From DASRHY01 sp035650275 (GTDB lineage: Bacteria > Actinomycetota > Actinomycetes > Propionibacteriales > Kribbellaceae), in contig DASRHY010000067.1 in assembly GCA_035650275.1 (NCBI GenBank), positions 122,785 to 186,784 on the forward strand: 64,000 bases of DNA, given 5' to 3'. The stretch's first letter is position 1. Every line of letters starts with the position of its first letter. A program made the translations under genes and the position numbers. The notes under the pieces are model-generated. The model worked only from the letters and a program-made list of their open reading frames with translations, did no database searches and was not told the origin of the DNA. Of the stretch, positions 32,105 to 40,649 are shown in pieces.

Positions 32105-33465
32105 GCGACGAGAGCGCCGAACCACAGCAGCCCGTCGCGAGCCCGCCGGAGATCGCAGCGGTCGGGGTGCTGGCGCCGGCCCGGGTGCATCCGCTGACGC
32201 CGTTCGTGCGCGGCTGGGGGTACTTCGTCGGCGCGGTGGCGGTGATAGCGCAGAACGAGGGGCTGCGCAGCGAGCTGAGCTGGGCGGTGATCGGTCTGCT
32301 CGGCGTCTTCGTCGGCGGCGTCGTGCTCGGCGGGCTGTCGTGGTGGTTCACCAAGTACCAGCTGACTCCGGACGCCCTGCGGGTCGACTCCGGCTTCCTG
32401 TTCCGGCGGACCCGGATCATGCGGTTCGACCGGATCCAGGCGATCGACGTCGCGCAGCCGTTCGTTGCCCGGCTGTTCGGGCTGGCCGAGCTGCGGATGG
32501 ACGTGGCCGGCGGTGGCGGCAGTGACGGGCGGCTGAGCTACCTGATGCTGGCCGACGCCCGGCGGCTGCGGGCGACGCTGATCGCGACGGCGTCCGGGCT
32601 GACGCAGGAGTCGATGCACCCGGAGACGATGGAGGCGCCGCAGCAAGCTCTGCTGACGGTTCCGACGAAGCGTCTGCTCGGCGCCACCCTGCTGTCCTCG
32701 ACCTTCCTCGCGTCGGCCGGCGGCCTGATCTGGCTGGCGGTGTCCACCACCGTGTTCGACTACCACATCGGACTGGTCGCGGGCATTCCGCTGCTGCTCG
32801 GTGTGGTGCAGCCGATCTGGAAGCAGGTGATCGGCAACCACGGGTTCACGGTGTACGAGTCGCCGGACGGGCTGCGCACCAAACGCGGCCTGCTCGACCT
32901 GCAGCGGCAGACCGTGCCGCCGGGCCGGGTGCAGGGCCTGCTGATCTCCGAACCGCTGCTGTGGCGGCTGCTCGGCTGGGGCAAGGCCGACCTGGACATC
33001 GCCGGAGTGGCCGGTTCCAACGACCTGGACGAGATGACGAACGGCGCGCAGCTGCTGCCGGTCGGCGACCGCGCCGAGCGGGCTGCGCTGCTGCACCGGG
33101 TTCTGCCCGGGCTGGACCTTGCGGCGATCGAGATGCACCCGGCGCCGGAACGGGTGAAGTGGCTGCGGCCGGTCGGCTGGCGGTATCTCGCGTACGGTGC
33201 CGACGACCAGGTGCTCGTCACGGTCCGCGGCTGGATCAACCGGCGGACCAGCGTCGTACTGCATCACAAGACGCAGTCGGTACGGCTGGAGCAGGGCCCG
33301 CTGCAACGGCGGCTCCGGCTGGCCCACGTCCACGTCGACACCCCGACCGGGCCGACGGACGCGGTGGCGCTGCACCGGGACGTCGAGGATGCGGCCGGGC
33401 TGCTCGCCGCGCAGGCGGACCGGGCCCGGCATGCGCGCCGTACGCAGAACGACGGCGTCTCCTGA
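32101..33465 (+). CDS. PH-domain membrane protein (YdbT-like)
   Basis: The 454-residue protein carries two or more bPH2 repeats separated by membrane helices (about 42-84 and 205-240). The repeat signature RIMRFDRIQAIDVAQP is followed later by QTVPPGRVQGLLISEP, then KTQSVRLEQGPLQRRL. It starts with GTG 32101 overlapping the smaller partner and is followed by another overlap with a DUF3105 gene. This three-gene unit is a common actinobacterial arrangement. Confidence 0.87.
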   Translation: MSDESAEPQQPVASPPEIAAVGVLAPARVHPLTPFVRGWGYFVGAVAVIAQNEGLRSELSWAVIGLLGVFVGGVVLGGLSWWFTKYQLTPDALRVDSGFLFRRTRIMRFDRIQAIDVAQPFVARLFGLAELRMDVAGGGGSDGRLSYLMLADARRLRATLIATASGLTQESMHPETMEAPQQALLTVPTKRLLGATLLSSTFLASAGGLIWLAVSTTVFDYHIGLVAGIPLLLGVVQPIWKQVIGNHGFTVYESPDGLRTKRGLLDLQRQTVPPGRVQGLLISEPLLWRLLGWGKADLDIAGVAGSNDLDEMTNGAQLLPVGDRAERAALLHRVLPGLDLAAIEMHPAPERVKWLRPVGWRYLAYGADDQVLVTVRGWINRRTSVVLHHKTQSVRLEQGPLQRRLRLAHVHVDTPTGPTDAVALHRDVEDAAGLLAAQADRARHARRTQNDGVS

Positions 33466-34022
33466 TGGCCGGTCGGCGGCTGCTGGTCATCGGCGCTGTG
33501 CTCCTCGCCGCGGTCGTGCTCGGCGGTGCGGCGCTGCGCTGGATGATGCAGGACAACTCGGACGTGATCCCGCCACCGCTGCCCGGGGTGGTCCGGTTCG
33601 ACGTGACGAATGCCCGGGAGCACATCGACGGCGAGGTGCGGTATCCGCAGACCCCGCCGGTCGGTGGTGCGCACCACGGCGACTGGCAGAACTGCGGCTT
33701 CTACTCCGAGCCGGTCCGGAGCGAGAACGCGGTGCACGCACTGGAGCACGGCGCGGTCTGGATCACCTACCGCGAGCCGCTGGCCGACTCCGACCGGCAG
33801 GCGCTCACCGAGATCGCACGGTCGAACGACTACGTCCTGGTCAGCCCGTACCCGGGCCTGCCCACGCCGGTGGTCGTCTCCGCCTGGCGGCACCAGCTGC
33901 GGCTGGACAGGCTCGACCGAGTCCGGGTGGACGGGTTCGTCCGGGTATTCTCCGGGGGCACCACCGCGCCCGAGCCGCACGGCTCCTGTCAGGGCGGCGT
34001 GGGCGAACCCGACGCAGGCTGA
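33465..34022 (+). CDS. DUF3105 membrane-anchored protein
   Basis: The 185-residue protein has one N-terminal helix (about 5-24) and an extracellular DUF3105 domain: QTPPVGGAHHGDWQNCGFYSEPV, VHALEHGAVWITY and the terminal HGSCQGG. These are the conserved Cys/His residues of the family, which is common in actinobacteria but has no assigned reaction. Its 34 last nucleotides overlap the convergent methyltransferase gene. Confidence 0.88.
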   Translation: MAGRRLLVIGAVLLAAVVLGGAALRWMMQDNSDVIPPPLPGVVRFDVTNAREHIDGEVRYPQTPPVGGAHHGDWQNCGFYSEPVRSENAVHALEHGAVWITYREPLADSDRQALTEIARSNDYVLVSPYPGLPTPVVVSAWRHQLRLDRLDRVRVDGFVRVFSGGTTAPEPHGSCQGGVGEPDAG

Positions 34023-34870
34023 CAGGAGATCCAGGCGAAGCCACCCAGCCCGGCCGGGTCGAGCAGTTCAGCGGCCTCGCCGGCGGCGGACAGCTCGCGG
34101 ACATACCGCTGCGGGTCGCTGGTCGCGAGGTCGAGCGCCGGCCGCGCGGCCGTGATCCCCAACGACTGCATCACGTCCCGCTGCGACTGGACGACGCCGC
34201 CCACGGCCGCCGCGACCGCGTCCACCGCGACATGCGCGGTCAGGTCGCACGACCCGTCCGGCACCGGGGCGCAGACGCGCCCGGCGGCGTACCCGATCAG
34301 GCTCCCGTACGGCGGCCGCCGGTCCCGGGTGTGCCCGTAATCGATCGCCACCGCCAGCCCGTCCTCCAGTCGGCGTACGACCTCCGCCCAGGCGGCGTCC
34401 CGGGTGGTCCCGATCTCGGCCCGGTCGCCGGGCTCGGCCAGCGGCCACCACTGCTCCAGCCAGGTCATGTCGTTGCCGTCGACGACATCACCGAGCTCGT
34501 TGCCGTCGGCAAGCACATACCGCGGCCGGCCGTCCGGCGACAGCTCGGCGACCTCACACGGCACGTTGTCCAGCCACTCGTTCGCGATCACCAACCCGCT
34601 GAGCCGCTCCGGCAGCTCGTCATCCAGCTCGATCGACCGCACGGTGAGACCAGGCGCCTGCACCTCGATCTGCGCGGCAAGCTCGCAGCGCCCCGCGCCG
34701 ATGTCGGTCACGGTGGTCGCCCCGACCCGCTCCGCCAGCCGGATCATCGCGGTCGCGAACAACGGCGAGGCGTGCACCGAGGTCCGGAAATGGTCCGCGG
34801 GTGCGTTCCGGCGGTAGAACCCGTCCGGCCCGTACAGCGCGGACTGCCAGGCGTCCCGGAACGTGTCCAC
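33989..34870 (-). CDS. SAM-dependent methyltransferase, MidA/DUF185-like
   Basis: The 293-residue protein has the MidA-type start with GPDGFYRRNAPADHFRTS, an AdoMet-binding core TVTDIGAGRCELAAQIE, and the later ANEWLDNVPCEV and AIDYGHTRDRR segments. In mitochondria MidA/NDUFAF7 methylates a complex I subunit (NDUFS2, the NuoD orthologue). The orphan nuoD lies only 3 kb away; that co-location may be chance. Cofactor motif and length are standard for the actinobacterial branch. Confidence 0.8.
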   Translation of the reverse strand: MDTFRDAWQSALYGPDGFYRRNAPADHFRTSVHASPLFATAMIRLAERVGATTVTDIGAGRCELAAQIEVQAPGLTVRSIELDDELPERLSGLVIANEWLDNVPCEVAELSPDGRPRYVLADGNELGDVVDGNDMTWLEQWWPLAEPGDRAEIGTTRDAAWAEVVRRLEDGLAVAIDYGHTRDRRPPYGSLIGYAAGRVCAPVPDGSCDLTAHVAVDAVAAAVGGVVQSQRDVMQSLGITAARPALDLATSDPQRYVRELSAAGEAAELLDPAGLGGFAWISCQPASGSPTPP

Positions 34871-35050
34871 GCCCTGGACGGTAGCCCGTCCCGGCGAACC
34901 GTGAAGCCTCCGGGTACGGCGTGCGCACCCTGCTCGAGCTGCTCTCCACGTATCGCCCGTGAGCGGCGGCGCTCACCGGCCCTGACCGGCCGCCCCGTAG
35001 GCTGGCCCGGACGTCTGGTACCCGGCAGGGACTGGAACGAGAGGCAGCAC
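34871..35050. other. Short intergenic region without a recognised signal
   Basis: This 180-nt divergent region between the methyltransferase and the DUF2520 gene holds the promoters of both. I could not identify a clear palindrome or hairpin. A GAGAGGCAG ribosome site precedes the GTG at 35051. Confidence 0.5.
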
Positions 35051-35905
35051 GTGTATCTCATCGGCATCGTCGGCGCCGGGCGCGCCGGCACCGTGATCGG
35101 CGCCGCGCTCCGTGCCGTCGGCCATCAGCTCGTGGGCGTCACCGCCCGGTCCACGCAGTCCCGGGACCGGGCCGCCGCCCTGCTCCCCGGCGTACCCATC
35201 GTCCGGCCGCCCGAGCTGACCGGCGCCGAGGTCCTGGTGCTCGCGGTCCCGGACGACGCGATCGCATCCGTCGCGAGCGGGCTCGATACGGCGGCCGGGC
35301 AGTACGTCGTCCACCTGTCCGGCGCTCACGGGCTCGCCGTACTCGACGGGGTCGCCGGGACACCGGTGGCGCTGCATCCGCCGATGACCTTCACCGGCAC
35401 CGCGCTGGATCTGGAGCGGCTGGCCACGGTCACCTTCACCGCTACCGCGCCGGACGACGCCCGGCCGTTCGTGGACGGGTTGGTGAAGAGCCTCGGTGCG
35501 GGGGTGCAGTGGGTCGCCGAGGAGGACCGAGCGGCGTACCACGCGGGGGTCGTGCACGGGGCGAACTACCTGGTCACGCTGGTCGAGCAGGCCTCGGCGG
35601 TACTGCGGTCGGCGGGTGTGCAGGACCCGGTCGCGACGCTGCGGCCGTTGATGACCGCGCTGCTCGACAACGCGCTGCGCTCCGGGGTTGACGCACTGAC
35701 CGGGCCGATCGCTCGCGGTGACATCGAGACGGTACGGTCGCACCTCGCAGTGCTCGGTGACGAGGTCCGGCCGTCGTACGTCGTACTGGCTCTGGCGACA
35801 GTGGATCTGGCGCACCGTGCCGGAAGGCTGGACGCGGACACCGTCGACAGGCTTCGCTTAGTCCTAGACACCTCGGACGGCCCAGCGAAAGGCGGGGAAC
35901 GGTGA
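35051..35905 (+). CDS. Rossmann-fold DUF2520 protein
   Basis: The 284-residue protein starts with a Rossmann motif (GIVGAGRAGTVIGAALRAVG) and continues with VPDDAIASVA, HLSGAHG and LHPPMTFTGTALDL, which define the Rossmann-like/DUF2520 family. These resemble pyrroline-5-carboxylate or ketopantoate reductases. The position immediately upstream of panC (4-nt overlap) raises the possibility of a ketopantoate-reductase-like role in pantothenate synthesis. That is inference; the substrate has not been shown. Confidence 0.85.
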   Translation: MYLIGIVGAGRAGTVIGAALRAVGHQLVGVTARSTQSRDRAAALLPGVPIVRPPELTGAEVLVLAVPDDAIASVASGLDTAAGQYVVHLSGAHGLAVLDGVAGTPVALHPPMTFTGTALDLERLATVTFTATAPDDARPFVDGLVKSLGAGVQWVAEEDRAAYHAGVVHGANYLVTLVEQASAVLRSAGVQDPVATLRPLMTALLDNALRSGVDALTGPIARGDIETVRSHLAVLGDEVRPSYVVLALATVDLAHRAGRLDADTVDRLRLVLDTSDGPAKGGER

Positions 35906-36729
35906 GGCTGACCCAGACCAAGGCAGAGCTGCGAGCCGCCAGCGCGGTTCGGCGGCGTGCGGTCGTGATGACGATGGGCGCCCTGCACACCGGTCACGCG
36001 GCCTTGCTGCGGGAGGCCCGGGAGCGGGTCGGGCCGGACGGCAGCGTGGTGCTGACCATCTTCGTGAACCCGTTGCAGTTCGGGCCCGCGGAGGACTTCG
36101 ACCAGTACCCGCGGACGCTGGCCGCCGACCTTGCCGTGGCCAAGGCCGAGGGCGTCGACCTGGTCTTCAACCCGTCCCGCGAGGAGCTGTACCCGCAGGA
36201 GCCGACCGTCACCATCCATCCCGGCCCGCTCGCCGACGAGCTCGAGGGCAAGTCCCGGCCGGGTCATTTCGCCGGTGTGCTCACCGTGGTGTCGAAGATG
36301 CTGCACCTGACCGCACCGGACCTGGCGCTGTTCGGGGAGAAGGACTACCAGCAGCTGACCCTGATCCGGGCGATGGTGAACGACCTGGACATGAACGTCG
36401 AGGTCGCCGGGGTGCCGACCGTCCGCGAGCCGGACGGCCTGGCGGTGTCGTCGCGGAACCGGTACCTGGACGAGACACAGCGGCACGAGGCGCTGGCACT
36501 GCACCGCGCCCTGATCGCCGGGGCGAAGGCCGGTGCGCACGGCCCCGACGCGGTGCTGGACGCGGCCCACGCGGAGCTGGACGAGGCGCCGGGGATCGAC
36601 GTCGACTACTTCGCGCTGCGTGCGCCGGACCTCGGCCCGGTGGTCGCGCCGGGCGAGGCGCGGATGCTGGTCGCGGCCCGGGTCGGCACCGCCCGGCTGA
36701 TCGACAACCTGGCCGTCACCCTGCGCTGA
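35902..36729 (+). CDS. panC: Pantothenate synthetase
   Basis: PanC joins pantoate to beta-alanine. The 275-residue protein has TMGALHTGHAALL (the HIGH-type motif), VFVNPLQFGPAEDF-like sequence at IFVNPLQFG, KSRPGHFAGV and the SSRNRYLDE segment near 195. The start GTG overlaps the DUF2520 stop. panB and panD are not in the window. Together with coaX it defines a CoA-synthesis neighbourhood next to NAD synthesis. Confidence 0.96.
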   Translation: MRLTQTKAELRAASAVRRRAVVMTMGALHTGHAALLREARERVGPDGSVVLTIFVNPLQFGPAEDFDQYPRTLAADLAVAKAEGVDLVFNPSREELYPQEPTVTIHPGPLADELEGKSRPGHFAGVLTVVSKMLHLTAPDLALFGEKDYQQLTLIRAMVNDLDMNVEVAGVPTVREPDGLAVSSRNRYLDETQRHEALALHRALIAGAKAGAHGPDAVLDAAHAELDEAPGIDVDYFALRAPDLGPVVAPGEARMLVAARVGTARLIDNLAVTLR

Positions 36730-36751
36730 GGCCGGTTGGTAGGGTCCGGTA

Positions 36752-38428
36752 GTGCTCTCACCTGCTGTGCCGCAGCGGCTGGCCGCGCCCGATCCGGGCT
36801 GGACGGACTCCGCCGACATCGTGGTGGTCGGCTCCGGGATCGCCGGTCTGACGGCCGCACTGCGCGCCCGCTCGTGCGGGCGGGTGCTGGTGGTCACCAA
36901 GGACGTGATCGCCTCCGGCTCGACCCAGTGGGCGCAGGGCGGTATCGCCGCCGCGATCGGCCCGGGCGACACCCCGGAGGAGCATCTGCGGGACACCCTG
37001 GTCGCCGGCGTCGGGCTGTGCGACGAACAGGCCGTGCGGGCGCTGGTCACCGAAGGACCGGACGCCGTCCGCGAGCTGATTGCCCTCGGCACCGAGTTCG
37101 ACCGGAGCCCGGCCGGCGAGCTGTCGCTGACCCGGGAGGGTGGCCATCACCGGGACCGGATCGCGCATGCGGGCGGCGACGCCACCGGCGCGGAGATCGA
37201 GCGCGCCCTGGTGGCCGCGGTGCGCGCCGCGCCGGAGATCCGGATCGTCGAGCACGCGCTGGTGCTGGATCTGTTGCACGCGGACGACGGCGCCGTCGCC
37301 GGCGTCACCCTGCACGTGATGGGCGAGGGCCAGCTGGACGGGGTCGGCGCGATCCGCTGCCGCGCCGTCGTACTTGCGACCGGTGGGATGGGGCAGATCT
37401 ATGCCGCCACCACGAACCCGAGCGTGTCCACCGGTGACGGGGTCGCGCTGGCGCTGCGCGCCGGGGCCCGGGTCCGTGACCTGGAGTTCGTGCAGTTCCA
37501 CCCGACCGTGCTGTGGCTGGGCAGGTCGGCCAAGGGCCAGCAACCGCTGGTGTCGGAGGCGGTCCGCGGCGAGGGTGCGTTCCTGGTCGACCACGACGGC
37601 AACCGGTTCATGCAGGGACAGCACGAGCTGGCCGACCTGGCACCGCGCGACGTGGTCGCCAAGGCGATCACCCGGCAGATGCAAGCACTCGGCAAGGACC
37701 ACGTCTTCCTGGACGCGCGGGCGTTCGGCGAGGAGAAATGGCGGGTACGGTTCCCGACCATCCTGGCCTCCTGCCGTTCGCACGGCATCGACCCGGTGCG
37801 TGAGCTGATCCCGGTCGCGCCCGCCTGCCACTACTCCTCCGGCGGGGTCTGGACCGACCTGCACGGCCGGACGTCGGTGCCCGGCCTGTACGCCTGCGGC
37901 GAGGTGGCCTGCACCGGCGTGCACGGCGCCAACCGGCTCGCCTCGAACTCGCTGCTCGAAGGGCTGGTCTTCGCCCGCCGGATCGCCGCCAGGCTGACCG
38001 CCGAGCTGCCGCCGCAACGAGAGCCCCGCTACGACGCGCGCGTGCCGGGCCTGGTCGACGCCGACGTGGTCGGCGAGCTGCAACGGGTGATGACCACCGG
38101 CGCCGGCGTGATCCGGAGCGCGGCCGGCCTGGCCGAGACGGCCGCGGCGCTGGAGAAGCTGATCGCCCGGGTCTCGACCGCGCCGGGCACCTCTGCCTGG
38201 GAGGCCACGAACCTGGTGACGGTGGGTTCGGCACTCATCGCGGCCGGTGCCGCCCGGGAGGAGAGCCGCGGCTCGCACTGGCGGGAGGACCACCCGGATC
38301 GCGACGACGAGCACTGGCTCGGGAGCCTTGACGTGACGCTCGGCGGCAGCGACGATGCAGCACGCCCGAGTCCGGCCTTCGTGCCGAGACATTCCGAAGC
38401 CAAGGCCGGGAGCGGCTCCGATGGATGA
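36752..38428 (+). CDS. nadB: L-aspartate oxidase
   Basis: NadB oxidises L-aspartate to iminoaspartate in the first step of NAD synthesis. The 558-residue protein has an FAD-binding IVVVGSGIAGLTAAL at residues 23-37, GGMGQIYAATTNP, EAVRGEGAFL and the HGANRLASNSLLEGLVFA signature. It overlaps nadC by 8 nt. nadA is not seen in this window. A C-terminal extension after GSLDVTLGGS is specific to this lineage. Confidence 0.95.
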   Translation: MLSPAVPQRLAAPDPGWTDSADIVVVGSGIAGLTAALRARSCGRVLVVTKDVIASGSTQWAQGGIAAAIGPGDTPEEHLRDTLVAGVGLCDEQAVRALVTEGPDAVRELIALGTEFDRSPAGELSLTREGGHHRDRIAHAGGDATGAEIERALVAAVRAAPEIRIVEHALVLDLLHADDGAVAGVTLHVMGEGQLDGVGAIRCRAVVLATGGMGQIYAATTNPSVSTGDGVALALRAGARVRDLEFVQFHPTVLWLGRSAKGQQPLVSEAVRGEGAFLVDHDGNRFMQGQHELADLAPRDVVAKAITRQMQALGKDHVFLDARAFGEEKWRVRFPTILASCRSHGIDPVRELIPVAPACHYSSGGVWTDLHGRTSVPGLYACGEVACTGVHGANRLASNSLLEGLVFARRIAARLTAELPPQREPRYDARVPGLVDADVVGELQRVMTTGAGVIRSAAGLAETAAALEKLIARVSTAPGTSAWEATNLVTVGSALIAAGAAREESRGSHWREDHPDRDDEHWLGSLDVTLGGSDDAARPSPAFVPRHSEAKAGSGSDG

Positions 38429-39287
38429 CGTGCTCGACAAGCGCTGGGTGGAAGACCTGGTCCGCGCCGCCTTGGAGGAGGACCTGGCCGGCGGCGTCGA
38501 CGTCACCAGCACGGCGACGATCGGCGAGCAGCAGCGGTCGGTCGCCGATTTCGTCGCCCGGGCCGACGGCGTGGTCGCCGGGCTCGAGGTGGCCGAGCTG
38601 GTACTGCGGATCGCCGCCGGGGCCGACACGATCGAGGCCGAGCGGCAGGTCGCGGACGGCGCGACCGTGCGGGGCGGTGACGTGCTGATGACGGTGACCG
38701 GACCGACCCGGCAGCTGCTCACCGCCGAGCGCACCGCGCTGAACCTGCTCTGCCACCTGTCCGGTGTCGCCACCCTGACCGCCCGCTGGGTGGCCGAGCT
38801 CGACGGCACCGGCGCCGCCGTCCGCGACACCCGCAAGACGATGCCGCTGCTGCGCAGCCTGGAGAAGTACGCGGTCCGCTGCGCCGGTGGCGTGAACCAC
38901 CGGATGTCACTCGCGGACGCGGCGCTGATCAAGGACAACCACGTGATCGCGGCCGGCGGGGTCGCCGAGGCGTTCGTTGCCGTCCGCAACCAGTTCCCCG
39001 ACGTACCGATCGAGATCGAGGTCGACACCGTGGACGACGCCGTCGCCGCGGTCGAGGCGGGTGCCGAGCTGATCCTGCTCGACAACATGCCGATCGAACA
39101 GATGCGCACCGCGGTCGAGAAGGTGCACGGCCGGGCCAAGCTGGAGGCCTCCGGCGGGCTCACGCTCGACAAGGCCCGCGCCGTCGCGGAGACCGGGGTC
39201 GACTATCTGGCGGTCGGCGCCCTGACCCACTCTGCGCCGGTGCTCGACATTGCGATGGACCTGCGAGAACAAGAAGGAGAGGCCTGA
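38421..39287 (+). CDS. nadC: Nicotinate-nucleotide pyrophosphorylase (quinolinate)
   Basis: NadC turns quinolinate and PRPP into nicotinate mononucleotide. The 288-residue protein starts at ATG 38421 within the end of nadB. Signatures are ERTALNLLCHLSGVATLT, TRKTMPLLRSLEKYAVRCGG-like sequence at DTRKTMP, and the EASGGLTLD motif. The PRPP-binding pocket residues are in place. It ends 7 nt before coaX, so nadB, nadC and coaX form one operon. Confidence 0.96.
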   Translation: MDDVLDKRWVEDLVRAALEEDLAGGVDVTSTATIGEQQRSVADFVARADGVVAGLEVAELVLRIAAGADTIEAERQVADGATVRGGDVLMTVTGPTRQLLTAERTALNLLCHLSGVATLTARWVAELDGTGAAVRDTRKTMPLLRSLEKYAVRCAGGVNHRMSLADAALIKDNHVIAAGGVAEAFVAVRNQFPDVPIEIEVDTVDDAVAAVEAGAELILLDNMPIEQMRTAVEKVHGRAKLEASGGLTLDKARAVAETGVDYLAVGALTHSAPVLDIAMDLREQEGEA

Positions 39288-39294
39288 CCTGCAG

Positions 39295-40062
39295 ATGCTG
39301 CTCGCGATCGCGGTCGAGAACACCCGGACGGTTGTCGGGTTGCTGGACGGCGACACAGTGAAGCGGCACTGGCGGGTCGGCACCGACCAGCGACGTACCG
39401 CCGACGAGTGGGCGGTGCTCATCACGGGTTTGTTGCGTGAGGCAACGGTTGATGGGATGGCGGTGTGCTCGGCGGTACCGCGGGTGCTGCACGAGCTGCG
39501 TGAGGTGGCGGCGCGGTACTTCGGCGACGTGCCCGCGGTGATCGTCGAACCGGGGGTGAAGACCGGGCTGCCGGTGCTGATGGACAACCCGCGCGAGGTC
39601 GGCACCGACCGGATCGTGAACGCCGTCGCGGTCGCGCACCACTACGGCGATCGAGGCCCGTGCATCGTGGTCGATGTCGGCACCGCGACGACGTACGACG
39701 TGGTGAGCCCGAAGGGGCAGTACATCGGCGGGGTGATTGCCCCCGGCATCGAAGTCTCGCTGGACGCGCTGCGGCAGCGCGCCGCGCAGCTGCGCACGGT
39801 CGAACTCGTGCGGCCACGGACGGTAGTGGCCAGGAACACTGTCGAGGCGATGCAGGCCGGTGCCGTGTTCGGCGCTGCCGGACAGATCGAAGGCGTCGTC
39901 GGCCGGATCCTCGCCGAGCAGGGCTGGCAGCCCGGGGACGTCACGGTGGTCGCCACCGGTGGCCTTGCACCGCTGGTGGTTCCGGAGTGCACGGTGATCG
40001 ACGAGCACCAGCCGTGGCTCACGCTGCTCGGACTCCGCTTGGTGTTCGACCGGAACGTCTGA
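39295..40062 (+). CDS. coaX: Type III pantothenate kinase-like protein (CoaX), phosphate-1 Asp missing
   Basis: The 255-residue protein aligns with CoaX in order and length: GVKTGLPVLMDNPREVGTDR, VVDVGTATTYDVVSPKG and GGVIAPGIE. However, the first motif, DVGNT in active enzymes, here reads AIAVENTRTVVG, so Asp6 is Ala and Gly8 is Glu. Asp6 binds the phosphate/Mg2+ in characterised CoaX. A type I kinase elsewhere may supply the activity. The M. tuberculosis homologue is also divergent at the Gly position and was reported to be dispensable (recalled). Confidence 0.85.
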   Translation: MLLAIAVENTRTVVGLLDGDTVKRHWRVGTDQRRTADEWAVLITGLLREATVDGMAVCSAVPRVLHELREVAARYFGDVPAVIVEPGVKTGLPVLMDNPREVGTDRIVNAVAVAHHYGDRGPCIVVDVGTATTYDVVSPKGQYIGGVIAPGIEVSLDALRQRAAQLRTVELVRPRTVVARNTVEAMQAGAVFGAAGQIEGVVGRILAEQGWQPGDVTVVATGGLAPLVVPECTVIDEHQPWLTLLGLRLVFDRNV

Positions 40063-40186
40063 GTCGCGATCGGCGAATGTTCTTGCGCCTTTGTTGAAAA
40101 GGGGTTCACCATGAGGTGGACCGCATCGCCGCAGGGGTAGGGGCTTGAGGGCAACGGTGCGGCGTCACGGATCCTGAGGGGGAACC

Positions 40187-40633
40187 ATGAGAGCCACGTA
40201 CCGTGTGCTGGCCGGACTCATCGCGCTCGGCGTCGTCGCACAGGCGGCCTTCATCGCCGCCGCCTGGTTCGGTGTGATCAAGGACATCGACGATGGCGCC
40301 GTGCTGGACAAGAACTACGAGGGCAACCTCGGTCACGCCCTGCACTTCATCGTCGGCGAGGGCGTCATCCCGCTACTGGCACTGCTGCTGCTGATCGTGT
40401 CGTTCTTCGCGAAGGTGCCGGGCGGTGTGAAGTGGGCGCTGATCGTGTTCGGCGTGGTCGTGCTGCAGATCGCGCTCGCGTTCCTCTCGTTCGGGGTGCC
40501 GGGCGTGGGTGCGCTGCACGGCATCAACGCGATCGCGCTGCTCAGCGTCGCCCTGGTGGCGGCCCGCAGAGCCGCGGCGCCGGCTCCAGCGAGTGCCGCT
40601 GCGGGCGAACCGGCCGCCGAGGCGACCCTGTAG
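40187..40633 (+). CDS. Small integral membrane protein (DUF6220-like)
   Basis: The 148-residue protein has four hydrophobic helices: about 7-27, 48-72, 82-105 and 107-127. The order and the HxxxGEGVIPLLALLLLI segment match the DUF6220-type family. The C-terminus is Ala/Pro-rich and cytoplasmic. Upstream (40063-40186) is a 124-nt gap with no hairpin. It is 16 nt upstream of the multicopper oxidase, so they may share a transcript. Function unknown. Confidence 0.7.
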   Translation: MRATYRVLAGLIALGVVAQAAFIAAAWFGVIKDIDDGAVLDKNYEGNLGHALHFIVGEGVIPLLALLLLIVSFFAKVPGGVKWALIVFGVVVLQIALAFLSFGVPGVGALHGINAIALLSVALVAARRAAAPAPASAAAGEPAAEATL

Positions 40634-40649
40634 CGCGCCCACACAGGGC

